Assembly (NCBI GenBank): GCA_029987245.1
Contig: DALTWG010000006.1
Span: forward strand, 1-48,007
DNA: 48,007 nt
Origin: Methanocorpusculum sp.
Lineage (GTDB): Archaea; Halobacteriota; Methanomicrobia; Methanomicrobiales; Methanocorpusculaceae
Direction of reading: 5' to 3'
The notes under the pieces are model-generated. The model saw only the letters and a list, made by a program, of their open reading frames with translations, was not told where the DNA came from and made no database searches. How positions within the stretch are numbered: position 1 is the stretch's first letter; each line of letters starts with the position of its first letter. This document shows positions 18,601 to 25,209 of this stretch, piece by piece. The translations under genes and the position numbers were made by a program.

Positions 18601-18764
18601 GGGCGGATAAGCTGATTATTTTTGCAATGTCAGCGAATGCGACGGATGCTGACAGGGCTGAGTCGGCTGCGGCCGGAATGGATGCGCATTTAGGCAAGCC
18701 GGTTGCGGTGAAGGAGCTGCGGGAACTCTATGCGGGGCTTGTCAGCGAAGGGAAGGAGAAGTAG
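12630..18764 (+). CDS. Giant PAS/GAF/HD-GYP/receiver sensor protein (2044 aa)
   Basis: A paralogue of the first giant protein, strongest in the HD-GYP region. Order, approximate residues: PAS-like 12-130 (GSWALELD...); PAS-like module 147-275; GAF 280-430; PAS-like modules 445-563, 580-703, 720-837 and 845-963; a more canonical PAS 992-1107; PAS-like modules 1123-1247, 1263-1380 and 1385-1510; a second canonical PAS 1535-1655; coiled coil 1655-1680; HD-GYP 1685-1885 with H1744-D1745 and HHEKWDGKGYP from 1803; receiver domain 1917-2040. The receiver keeps all key residues: D1924-D1925, phospho-acceptor D1971 in LMDVNMP, S2001 and K2023. There is no GGDEF and no histidine kinase in the chain. 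The likely role is hydrolysis of a cyclic dinucleotide under control of many ligand inputs and of phosphorylation by an outside kinase (inference). The long soluble chain has no membrane span. Confidence 0.93.
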   Translation: MPKKKTKTAPKSAIGSWALELDGGKPARMYADETMLALLGQKESIEPETLCKLWYDNIDPASRALMESALEEMSAGKNAECHYTWHHPDGTLQQHRTGGTRSLSSPDTNTNTIRLEGWHQNITTLVSLNHVAEKQQKQTEEQQLEEDLQIIGGLANDFVSLYHFDLDTGLYKIYRFNAILKSVQHTLDENTDFNTVMREYALELIHPDEQPAYLAFVEPAHVREELAHKKSMRITFRRNFDGDWRWMEAAYIKTEDIDAVPRHIVAAFSLRDDEIRTEQAVRQCFDILGTATLTPVEAINELLKNAGEFYDAERAYIFEYSQDRMMVVNTYEWCKKGIDPMIQLLQNVPSEVVDGWMDEFRRQGAFYMDALDSEHNTETTRLILEMQDIDSLVAAPIMNGDVIEGFIGVDNPNRAKGDIDVLKNIAVVAYSEILQRKQNDEEHTTLAKLADTFVSVYYVDLSRDYMHTWKIVDDYRETYGAVTSYSESMGGYVRNNIAERDRERCIEMTSPDYVRARFKSADRFSIEMTDIMLGKERTCVFDFIKVSYDGNEFVVCATEVTETLAKEREQKELLARRMAISDHFLNSFDFASYADLKGGMLRILRAPEKYGDTFKEGTVISYKEVLDFLGKATAASDLGRVYTSLQPDAVRAALDKAEDVSFTFNMKTGIVSDAGETTHRCTLIRGEDADHAALAFRDVTAETRAEKELQAKLSDAEKTESIIKNIANKYDIAFRVNISDASFTNLKMIPGSQGTGEEFADFNAAKDFFINTVVYEPDQSLMRTKMEYAFLREQLRTAPTVTADYRTKKNGYVYWNEMTVTSIGNDEVAIGFVEKDEEILYRLIKGTLTEHFDGLHVINFFENQIKQLKTSGFSRGRPDVESYTGFMKDFAASLSGEAKTHYLLASDIAVEQKLLQNEDSFEYTYLSPHMGAEPVWMKSEIIVLSRRGGAAETAVFGVSRIDTQERERLELAAEVARQKEQLAEAVRRTDVLHEILGSVKWSYSIDVNGNITGINLGKVTRDFEQHIADAPENWKALLHPDDREKTFAAFTAAVTDRTGKTPYDVMYRLRDNAGGWHWYHSAGRFMRHADGTGELFGFSINMDNEQEAKAAQERELQVLHANTQRVLSLYQNFESLYDVNLDTASYTIVTKEATDYDAMNSGFTDTGDFFKDTAVNLENSVLPEDREGILKVLNPGFIREILSEQKYFDWTYRLVFDAKPVWYRMHIVYKDAEKTHIIIGVFNAEEEMKLKEVLEQQEKRKIEALNQFSNGLSLYAVNPKTDSYEILSRTEELNKKYGKEESFTKNFIAYVTSDVYLEDRWRLIKAADVATVCDRLAVGKVLEIEYRDISSGVPLWYTMKINRFDEEECFYSFANKDLSITLRRVHEQIENDFFALFAVDLETGLAKAVKPSPWFETIPVGKSAPFAGFVQEYAKKLDGDAREYVTRLADVETIRRLLCAEDKLTYSYKSPLAGGGDKWITFTIYVLGRKDDGTAASIAAGFSFMDEQGNEREKLKEQVRAALDSAKLEIRRNEFLTDVNHSGSWSFDIDAEGRLAAQHHSDQLKQLVHWPNMPDDPDFWMTLLHPEDREAAIAAFNAAVRDRTGETPYDVTYRMQGEDGVWRWFHSAGRVFRRGDASGEFYGMQTDITAQIEEREQQKRVLEDLVARRTAELEKQNAALLRMSDDVVELLGDVVESRDDDSGEHIKRVKGFTGILANSVMENLPEYNLTPDKVHLMTTVSALHDVGKIMIPDAILLKPGRFTPEEFEIMKTHCQKGCEVLKKAPLDWSVDYLRLSLDVCMYHHEKWDGKGYPFGLKGDEIPIAAQIVSIADIYDALVSKRCYKDAYSYEEAFRMITAGECGAFSEKLLACFAKCKDEFKEYALELKGIAEHPEAFRGSDSAIPAELKASRESVLAGKFILVVDDNELDREIVCDLLSDEEVIIDTAENGVDALAIIRRRGAAYYDIVLMDVNMPVMGGHEAAGEMRKIAGADKLIIFAMSANATDADRAESAAAGMDAHLGKPVAVKELRELYAGLVSEGKEK

Positions 18765-18784
18765 GGTTTTTGTAACTGTTCCCC

Positions 18785-19216
18785 TTATTTTTCATCCAGG
18801 ATTTTTACCACCGTAATTTCATACCGCATCGTCTCCCCTGCAAGCGGGTGATTTGCGTCAATCACGATTTTTGACGGTTTCACTTCCAAAACCGTCACCA
18901 CATACTGTTTTCCTTTCACCTCAAGCGGAATCAGACTGCCGGGTTCCGGTTCTTTCTCCAGCTTTAATTTGGAGCGCTTTATCGGGATAACCAGATGCTT
19001 GTTGTATTTGCCGTAGGCTTTTTCCGGCGCAAGAGTGACAGTCACACAGTCGCCTTCCTCTTTACCCAAAAGTGCTTCTTCAAAGGCGGGGTTAATCATT
19101 TTTTGACCGAGAACCACTGACTGGGGTTCACCTTTGGTCGTGTCTTCAAACAGTTCGCCGTCAGAGCGGAAACTTTTGAAATGGAGCAGAAGAGATGAAT
19201 TATTTTGCACAGGCAT
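18785..19216 (-). CDS. FKBP-type peptidyl-prolyl isomerase (SlyD-like)
   Basis: The 143-residue sequence has the FKBP half-domain with an inserted chaperone flap typical of SlyD and short archaeal FKBPs: an opening beta strand (LLLHFKSFRSDGELFEDT), the core phrase VVLGQKMINPAFEEALLGKEEGD, then APEKAYGKYNKHLV, a Lys/Glu-rich flap, and ANHPLAGETMRYEITVVKI closing the fold. The family catalyses proline cis-trans isomerisation and holds unfolded chains. The protein is cytoplasmic and lacks a metal-binding His-rich tail. It follows the 86-aa gene by 18 bases in the same direction, so the two probably form an operon. It converges on the second giant gene. Confidence 0.92.
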   Translation of the reverse strand: MPVQNNSSLLLHFKSFRSDGELFEDTTKGEPQSVVLGQKMINPAFEEALLGKEEGDCVTVTLAPEKAYGKYNKHLVIPIKRSKLKLEKEPEPGSLIPLEVKGKQYVVTVLEVKPSKIVIDANHPLAGETMRYEITVVKILDEK

Positions 19217-19234
19217 GGTATCGAAAATAAAAAA

Positions 19235-19495
19235 TTACCTGGAAGCCGCTATCGGGATAACTATCCGGTGGAAAACACCGTCTTTTCCCTGCTTGAGCAT
19301 TCTCAGTTCGTAAAAACCGGGACGTTCTACTTCGATGTCCCAGGTGTAGTTTTTACCGCTGCCGTCGCTGGTGACAGAATTACTGGTAATAGAGATTCCG
19401 GTTGAGTCTAATGGTTTCCAACGGAGTTTTTTGGGACTGGTGACAGTGACGGTAAATTTTCTTACGCCTGTTTTTTCAATTGCATATGAGTCCAT
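19235..19495 (-). CDS. Small beta-rich hypothetical protein, 86 aa
   Basis: I do not recognise a family. The sequence alternates short beta-strand-like segments (KFTVTVTSPKKLRW, TWDIEVERPGFYELRML, FHRIVIPI), as in a small beta sandwich, without a signal peptide. It has an unusually strong ribosome-binding site: AGGAGGT eight bases before the ATG. Its leader also holds an inverted repeat (19517-19537), and a TATA box TTTATATAC lies at 19566-19575. The SlyD-like isomerase gene follows at once, so a link to protein folding or stress is possible but only suggested by position. Confidence 0.65.
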   Translation of the reverse strand: MDSYAIEKTGVRKFTVTVTSPKKLRWKPLDSTGISITSNSVTSDGSGKNYTWDIEVERPGFYELRMLKQGKDGVFHRIVIPIAASR

Positions 19496-19516
19496 AATGT
19501 TACCTCCTTTGTGTTT

Positions 19517-19537
19517 TTATCACACTGTTTGTGACAA
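19517..19537 (-). promoter_or_regulatory. Inverted repeat in the leader of the 19495 gene
   Basis: TTATCACA and TGTGACAA face each other across five bases, with seven of eight positions complementary. It lies between the predicted transcription start (about 19543) and the ribosome-binding site. It shares TGACAA/TTGTCA half-sites with the longer inverted repeat at 19631-19656. Confidence 0.4.
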
Positions 19538-19565
19538 ATGCATTATATTAGAATTATCTTTTCGT

Positions 19566-19575
19566 GTATATAAAT
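19566..19575 (-). promoter_or_regulatory. TATA box of the small-protein/FKBP operon
   Basis: On the minus strand the sequence reads CATTTATATACAC, a good archaeal TATA box about 75 bases before the start codon at 19495. This leaves a leader of about 48 bases that contains the inverted repeat and the strong ribosome-binding site. Confidence 0.55.
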
Positions 19576-19630
19576 GTTTTTGGGATGTTAATATGCATTT
19601 TTGAACTATTTCCGGAAATTTTCATTGATA

Positions 19631-19656
19631 GTTTGTCAGACGCACGTCTGACAAAC
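19631..19656. repeat. Perfect inverted repeat, 12-bp arms
   Basis: GTTTGTCAGACG and its exact reverse complement are separated by two bases (CA). The form is that of a dimeric-repressor operator. It lies 55 bases upstream of the TATA box of the 19495 operon and 68 bases beyond the tRNA-Ser 3' end, so a transcription terminator is the alternative reading. Confidence 0.6.
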
Positions 19657-19723
19657 ACGCATTTTACAAATGTATCGTAGTTTGGAAAAAAAGTTCATAT
19701 ACAACGAATTTCAGCAAAATAAG

Positions 19724-19807
19724 CGCCGAGAGAGAGATTTGAACTCCCGAGGCATCACTGCCAGTGGATTTCGAATCCACCGCCCTTCCGGACTAGACTA
19801 TCTCGGC
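19724..19807 (-). tRNA. tRNA-Ser (anticodon CGA)
   Basis: A class II tRNA with a long variable arm (TGGCAGTGATGCCTC, stem GGC/GCC). The anticodon stem GTGGA/TCCAC closes TTCGAAA, giving anticodon CGA, which reads TCG. The acceptor GCCGAGA pairs fully with TCTCGGC, the T stem is GGGAG/CTCTC, and the discriminator is G, as expected for serine. CCA is not encoded. Confidence 0.95.
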
Positions 19808-19830
19808 ATCAGACCTGTATAACAGAATCA

Positions 19831-19852
19831 CGCGCGCATAAATTTGCGCGCG
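19831..19852. repeat. GC-rich inverted repeat upstream of tRNA-Ser
   Basis: CGCGCGCA and TGCGCGCG flank the A/T-rich centre TAAATT. On the minus strand the centre (AAATTTATG) lies about 30-38 bases before the tRNA 5' end, the TATA position for a tRNA gene, so the repeat may simply frame that promoter. It could also act on the divergent mutS transcript. Confidence 0.45.
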
Positions 19853-19892
19853 CTTAGTATGTCTGTACGCCACTATTATTTGTTCTTGGAAG

Positions 19893-19900
19893 TATAAAAG
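19893..19900 (+). promoter_or_regulatory. TATA box for mutSL
   Basis: TATAAAAG is a near-ideal archaeal TATA box. A start near 19925 would leave a leader of about 75 bases before the mutS ATG. A second A/T stretch (CATATATTATC) directly before the ATG is too close for a leader that includes the ATG. Confidence 0.5.
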
Positions 19901-19999
19901 ATAGCGGAAAGAGTCCGGGGAAAATCAGTTTCAAAAAACACCGGTGAAACTTTTCAATCGTCAGATACATTACCCGACAAAACCCATATATTATCATAT

Positions 20000-22615
20000 A
20001 TGGCATCCATCAAAGAATACACCCCCGCAATGCAGCAGGTCCTATCATTTAAAGAGCAGTATCCGGACTGCATCTTATTCATGCGCATGGGGGATTTTTA
20101 TGAAACATTCTTTGAGGATGCAGTAATCTGCGCCCGCGAACTGGACCTGGTCAAAACCTCCCGCTCGAAAGACCCCGAAGGAAAAGAAATCCCGCTTGCA
20201 GGAATCCCGTTCCATGCAGTTGACCTCTACCTTCCCCGGATGATACGAAAAGGCTACAAGGTTGCCATCGTCGAGCAGATGGAAGACCCCAAAACCGCAA
20301 AAGGCTGCGTCAAGCGCGATGTGATAAAAGTCGTGACGCCCGGAACCGCAATAGACGCTGATGTGATTCCCGGCGCCTCGGCACATTATCTGATGTCGGT
20401 CTCCTTCGACAAAAAGAAAAACTGCGCCGGCATCGCCTTTCTGGATGTGAGCACGGGCGAATTTTTTGTGCGGGAGACCGAGGCTGCCGGGCAAGCGCTT
20501 GCCACGGAAATCGAGCGGTACAATCCGCTCGAAATACTGGTGCCGCAATCAATCGACGCAGAACTCGTGACCTTTTTTGCCGCCACGCACAAAGTCATTT
20601 CCCCGCTTCGCGCGCCGTATTTTGAAAAGGCCGAAGAGACGCTTTGCACCCAGTTCGGGGTGACGTCCCTTGAAGGCTTTGACACCAGCTCGCCGTTGTG
20701 TCTTGAAGCGGCGGCAGCAGCCGTGCGTTATGTAAAAGAGACGCAGAAAACCGATACCGCGCATATCCGCAGTTTTACGAAAAAATACGACACAGACGCA
20801 ATGATTTTAGATGCGGTCACCCTGCGCAATCTTGAAATCCTCTCGCCCCTGCGCGGCGACCGAAACGACACCACGCTTTACGGCTTCTTAAACCGCACCA
20901 AAACCCCGATGGGCGCGCGGGCTTTGCGCACCGCGCTCACGCGGCCGCTAACCGTGATTTCCAAAATCGCGGCCCGACACGACGCGGTTTCCTGGCTCTG
21001 TGAAAAACCGGTTCTTTTGATGAACATCAGAAGCCGCCTGTCGCGCCTTTCGGATATCGAGCGGATAGCAGGCCGCATTGCCTATAAAAACGCATCCCCG
21101 CGGGATTTACAGGCATTATCTGCAAGCCTGAAAGAACTGCCCGCCCTTGCCGAAGAGCTTGAAGACGCGGGCAGACTCCTTTCAGAGAATATCGCCGCCA
21201 TCCCGGATTTTTCGGCGATTGCATCCCTGATAGATGCGGCCGTAACCGACGAGCCGCCCCAGGTTTACAAAAACGGCGGCGTTATCCGCCGCGGCTACTC
21301 AGCCGAACTGGACGAATACCGCGATATTGTCGCAAACGGCCGCGAATGGATAGCAAATCTGCAGCAGACCGAGCGCGACCGCACCGGCATAAAATCGCTG
21401 AAAGTATCCTACAACAACGTATTCGGCTACTATATCGAAGTAACCCGCGCAAATCTCGACAAAGTGCCCGCCGAATACGAACGCAAACAGACCACCGCAA
21501 ACGGAGAACGCTTTACGATTCCCTCGCTTCGCGAACGCGAAGCGAAGATGGCGCAGGCAGACGACCGCGTTCTTGCGCTCGAAATCGCGCTGTATGAACA
21601 GTTAATCGCCGGTCTTGGTGCAAGCGTTGACTCGCTGCAAAATGCAGCGATTGCCCTCGGACAAATAGATATGCTCGCCGGCTTTGCCGACCTTGCCATC
21701 ACCAACAACTATGTCCGACCGGAACTGGTTGAGACAACTGACCTCTTAATCCGCGACGGCCGCCACCCAATAGTAGAAAACTCCGTTCCGGGAGGCTATG
21801 TCGCAAACGACACCGAAATGAGCTCATACGAAAAGCAGATTCTGATTCTAACCGGCGCCAACATGGCGGGAAAATCAACCTATATGCGCAGCGTCGCCCT
21901 GCTTTGCATTATGGCGCAGACAGGATGCTTTGTTCCGGCGCGGTTTGCACGCATCGGTATTGTCGACCGCGTGTTTACCAGAGTCGGCGCCTCTGACGAC
22001 CTTGCCGGAGGTCAGAGTACCTTCATGGTCGAGATGCTGGAACTTGCAAACATCTTAAATAATGCGACCGACAAAAGTCTCATTCTGCTGGATGAAATCG
22101 GCCGGGGGACAAGCACGGTGGACGGATATTCAATTGCCCGCGCGGTGCTTGAATATCTCCACGGCAAAGGCGGTCAGGGCCCGCGGACGCTTTTTGCAAC
22201 ACACTTCCACCAGTTGATTTCGATGGAATCCGAACTCAGGCGGGTGAAAAATTACCATTTCGCCGTAAAAGAGGATGCACATGATATTGTCTTCCTGCGT
22301 AAACTCATTCCGGGCGCAACCGACAGAAGTTACGGCGTCCACGTTGCAAAAATCGCGGGCGTGCCGAAAAAAGTCCTCACCCGCGCGGAGGAAATCTTAA
22401 AAGAGACATTAAGCGGCGAACGCGGCAGCGGGGGCGGCAAATACTACACGCAGATGCTTTTAATCGACGCAGAACCGGCCGCATCGGCTGCAGCGGCTGC
22501 GCCGGTTCCCTCGGAGGTGGAAAACAGAATACGCGCCGCGGACCCGTATAATATGACGCCGATGCAGGCGCTTGCCTTTATTAACGAGCTGAAACTGCTT
22601 CTGGAGAAAAAATAA
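20000..22615 (+). CDS. mutS: DNA mismatch repair ATPase MutS
   Basis: MutS recognises mismatched base pairs and recruits MutL. The 871-residue length is normal for MutS1. The mismatch-reading Phe-x-Glu is present as F33 and E35 in MGDFYETFFEDA, with the usual TPAMQQ opening. A connector, lever and clamp follow, and the C-terminal ATPase has Walker A GANMAGKS (619-626), STYMRSVALL after it, the GQSTFMVEM loop and Walker B LILLDEIGRGTST with D698-E699. A helix-turn-helix segment follows, and the tail ends with a MutS-like MTPMQALAFINELK. It is followed two bases later by mutL, forming a tight operon. MutS1/MutL pairs in archaea are patchy and are generally regarded as acquired from bacteria. 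Confidence 0.98.
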   Translation: MASIKEYTPAMQQVLSFKEQYPDCILFMRMGDFYETFFEDAVICARELDLVKTSRSKDPEGKEIPLAGIPFHAVDLYLPRMIRKGYKVAIVEQMEDPKTAKGCVKRDVIKVVTPGTAIDADVIPGASAHYLMSVSFDKKKNCAGIAFLDVSTGEFFVRETEAAGQALATEIERYNPLEILVPQSIDAELVTFFAATHKVISPLRAPYFEKAEETLCTQFGVTSLEGFDTSSPLCLEAAAAAVRYVKETQKTDTAHIRSFTKKYDTDAMILDAVTLRNLEILSPLRGDRNDTTLYGFLNRTKTPMGARALRTALTRPLTVISKIAARHDAVSWLCEKPVLLMNIRSRLSRLSDIERIAGRIAYKNASPRDLQALSASLKELPALAEELEDAGRLLSENIAAIPDFSAIASLIDAAVTDEPPQVYKNGGVIRRGYSAELDEYRDIVANGREWIANLQQTERDRTGIKSLKVSYNNVFGYYIEVTRANLDKVPAEYERKQTTANGERFTIPSLREREAKMAQADDRVLALEIALYEQLIAGLGASVDSLQNAAIALGQIDMLAGFADLAITNNYVRPELVETTDLLIRDGRHPIVENSVPGGYVANDTEMSSYEKQILILTGANMAGKSTYMRSVALLCIMAQTGCFVPARFARIGIVDRVFTRVGASDDLAGGQSTFMVEMLELANILNNATDKSLILLDEIGRGTSTVDGYSIARAVLEYLHGKGGQGPRTLFATHFHQLISMESELRRVKNYHFAVKEDAHDIVFLRKLIPGATDRSYGVHVAKIAGVPKKVLTRAEEILKETLSGERGSGGGKYYTQMLLIDAEPAASAAAAAPVPSEVENRIRAADPYNMTPMQALAFINELKLLLEKK

Positions 22616-22617
22616 AA

Positions 22618-24393
22618 ATGACGCGGATTCATATTCTGGATGAGGAGACGGTAAGCCATATCGCAGCAGGCGAGGTGGTGGAACGGGCGGCCTCGATTGT
22701 CAAAGAACTGGTGGAAAATGCAATCGACGCGGGCGCAGCGAAAATAACAGTGGATTTGTCAGCGGACAAAACCGCAGTAACGAAAATCGTTATCGGCGAC
22801 AACGGCTGCGGTCTTTCGTTTGACGACGCGCTGCTTGCTTTCCGCCAGCATGCGACAAGCAAAATCACCTCGCCCAAAGACCTCGCTGAAATCGCAACGC
22901 TCGGATTTAGGGGCGAGGCCTTAGCCAGTATCGCCGCGGTCAGCAAAGTTACCCTCATCTCAAAAGAGCGAAATTCTGCCTCGCCCGAGGCGGTTAAACT
23001 CGTAATAGAAGGGGGCGAGGTCAAAGAGCACAAAGCAGCAGGCGCCCCGGAAGGAACCACAATCACCGTCGAGGACGTCTTTTTCAACACGCCGGCGCGC
23101 AAAAAGTTCCAGAAAGCGGTTTCAACCGAGCTGTCGCATGTCTATGACATTGTAGAACGCATCGCGCTGGCACATACGGATGTCGCCTTTGTGATGAGCT
23201 ATCAGGGAAAAGAGCGCCTAAGGACATTTGGAAACGGAGTGCTTGCCGATGTTATCGGCGGGGTTTTCGGCCCTTCCTTTGCAAAGGACCTGATACCGGT
23301 CGAAGGCGAATTCGGACTGGCAAAAGTTTCCGGTCTTGTAACAAAGCCTGGCTGCGATATGAAAAGTACGCCGACGCGCTTTTATCTTTCGGTAAACGGC
23401 CGCCAGATTGTATCGCGTTCTCTGCAGTGGGCGGTGCGCGAGGGCTACGGCACGCTTCTTCCCAAGGGCATGTACCCCGCGGCATTTCTGGACATTCGCC
23501 TCGACCCTGCCGCAGTCGATGTGAATGTCCACCCGACAAAGCGGGAAATACGCCTTTCGCGCGAGCGCGATGTTATGATCTCCGTGCAGGACGCAGTTTA
23601 TTCCTCGCTGCATGAAGAGCGGATTTTTACCGCCGCGCCGGCCGCCGAGGCGCAAAAAGCAGAGGCGCCGCGCCTTCCGAAACTGGATGATTTTGTGCAT
23701 GAGGCGGCAGTACCGTTTAAAACAGCGGCGCCATATATTGCGGCGGCTGCAGCGGCAAAACAGACTGAGCGCCAGCTGCGCCGGACCGAGACAGCGGCGC
23801 CCGCGCCGGTCACGGCAGAGCCGACCGCTATTCCCGAGATATTAGGACAGATTGGCGGGACTTATATCATCGCCAAAGACGCTGCCGGCAATCTTGTCCT
23901 CATCGACCAGCACGCCGCCCATGAGCGCATCATGTATGACCGACTCTTAAAGCGACAGGGCAAAGCAGGGCAGGAGCTTCTTGTACCCATAGAAATTACG
24001 CTTACGCGGCGCGAGGCGGCGGCAATGCCTGATATGCAGGAGATATTAGAGGCGGCAGGATACGTTTTAGAGCCCTTCGGCGCACAGACCTGGCTGGTAC
24101 GCTCAGTGCCGGTGGTCTCCGACCGGCTCGGAGACGCACTGGTCATTCATGAAATACTGGCGCAGGCATTAGACGGCCTTGCATCAGACAGGGAAAACGT
24201 GCTCGACCGCGTGCTGAAAACGGCCGCCTGCCGCGCTGTGGTGAAAGGAAATACCGAGCTGAACTACGAACAGATGGCGCGTATTTTGCGCCAGCTGTAT
24301 GCAACAGAATCACCCTACACCTGCCCCCACGGCAGGCCTACGGTTATTGTGCTTGGAAAAGAAAAACTGGAAAAAATGTTTTTGCGGACGTAA
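22618..24393 (+). CDS. mutL: DNA mismatch repair protein MutL
   Basis: MutL couples mismatch recognition to strand removal. The 591-residue chain has an N-terminal GHKL ATPase (motifs ENAIDAGA, GDNGCGL, RQHATSKI, GFRGEALASI), a transducer segment (about 215-325, with HPTKREIRLS), an Ala/Pro-rich linker (about 330-400) and a C-terminal dimerisation domain. The C-terminus keeps metal-site motifs of endonuclease-type MutL: DQHAAHERIMY from D430, ACRAVVKG and CPHGRP. The final acidic residue of the DQHAx2Ex4E motif is D441 rather than Glu. With no MutH in view, a nicking MutL fits. The gene starts two bases after mutS and converges on the disrupted kinase gene. Confidence 0.97.
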   Translation: MTRIHILDEETVSHIAAGEVVERAASIVKELVENAIDAGAAKITVDLSADKTAVTKIVIGDNGCGLSFDDALLAFRQHATSKITSPKDLAEIATLGFRGEALASIAAVSKVTLISKERNSASPEAVKLVIEGGEVKEHKAAGAPEGTTITVEDVFFNTPARKKFQKAVSTELSHVYDIVERIALAHTDVAFVMSYQGKERLRTFGNGVLADVIGGVFGPSFAKDLIPVEGEFGLAKVSGLVTKPGCDMKSTPTRFYLSVNGRQIVSRSLQWAVREGYGTLLPKGMYPAAFLDIRLDPAAVDVNVHPTKREIRLSRERDVMISVQDAVYSSLHEERIFTAAPAAEAQKAEAPRLPKLDDFVHEAAVPFKTAAPYIAAAAAAKQTERQLRRTETAAPAPVTAEPTAIPEILGQIGGTYIIAKDAAGNLVLIDQHAAHERIMYDRLLKRQGKAGQELLVPIEITLTRREAAAMPDMQEILEAAGYVLEPFGAQTWLVRSVPVVSDRLGDALVIHEILAQALDGLASDRENVLDRVLKTAACRAVVKGNTELNYEQMARILRQLYATESPYTCPHGRPTVIVLGKEKLEKMFLRT

Positions 24394-24403
24394 GGAGGAA
24401 TCC

Positions 24404-25205
24404 TTACTCCCCGTATTTTTTGCGCGTAAACACTATTTCCATTTCATACAGGGTAAAAACACCCGCCTCAATCTCCCGCTTTGCAAGCGGCTTTATAATA
24501 TGCTCCTTTACCCAGGCAAGGCGCTCGGGACCGATTGTCAGTTCCTCGCAGGCGCGAAAGACCCCGCCGGTTTTACTAAACGTCAGTCTCGGCGCCCAGC
24601 CTGAATTGTCATAGACATACGCCTCATCAACCGCCGTCAGCATATCGGGCAAAAGCTCCGTTGTACGAGCATAGCGGGAAAATATTTTATCATGCGGCAC
24701 ATCGTGACCGTGCTGCGAAACACGGATTTCTCTGAGGCGGTTCGCCGAAGAGGTGAGCACGGCTCCGAGGCGGTTCGCCGAGGAGTTGAGCACGGTTTTT
24801 CCGTGCGACCTCTGCCGTGCGATTTACCCGCTCAACATTTATTTCAGGAGACAGCGTGGTCACGTAGATAAGGAGAACATAGTAGCCCAGCTTTTTGGCG
24901 CGGGCAATTTCATCCAACCGGGACGGATGGGAAAAAACCGTTTCCCAGACGATATTTTTCCCGCTTTCGAGCGCATCGGCCCTCCACTCATTTACCGCAT
25001 TCCATGCAGCAAGGTCTTTTTCTTTTCCCGGAGGCATTTTTGCAATTGCAGGATTGGTTGTCGCGCAGATATCTGCATTGATATACGTAAGGTCACAGAA
25101 TTGTATGCCGTGTGCTGTAAGCGGCGAATCAGGTGTTTTCAAAAAGGTAACGGATGAAGATTTGCCGGAGCCGTTCGGTCCGGCAATAATGACGAATATC
25201 TTCAT
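24404..25205 (-). pseudogene. Zeta-toxin-like P-loop kinase gene, broken by a repeat
   Basis: The 5' part (from 25205) encodes a P-loop kinase of the zeta-toxin/COG4185 type: GPNGSGKS at residues 9-16, INADICA, a VWETVFSHPS segment and LSPEINVERVNR. The frame then runs through repeat sequence (RKNRAQLLGEPP and similar) and stops at 24690. The rest of the family pattern resumes in another frame: VSQHGHDVPHDKIFSRY, then a YVYDNSG segment, ending at 24404. Joining VNR to RVSQ requires removing about 94 bases, exactly the segment that carries dispersed repeat copy C, and 94 is not a multiple of three. The intact ancestor would have had about 235 residues. Zeta-type kinases phosphorylate UDP-amino sugars or other nucleotide substrates; here activity is probably lost. 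A 51-aa gene lies four bases upstream and may be a partner. Confidence 0.8.
24788..24824 (+). repeat. Dispersed hairpin repeat, copy C, inside the kinase gene
   Basis: The 37-base core matches copy B at all but one position, including the GCACGGTTTTTCCGTGC hairpin and the CTCTGCC tail. Upstream on the plus strand a 31-33-base unit beginning GAGGCGGTTCGCCG is repeated in tandem (from about 24733 and 24767). The whole insert spans about 24730-24825. The short direct repeat AAATC (minus strand) borders it on both sides, but removing one copy does not restore the kinase frame, so a target duplication is not proven. Confidence 0.8.
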
Positions 25206-25209
25206 CCTT

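Noticed and set aside
24730..24830. AAATC direct repeats as target-site duplication of copy C
   Set aside because: Removing the insert plus one AAATC copy does not restore the kinase frame, so the match may be chance; kept only as a note.
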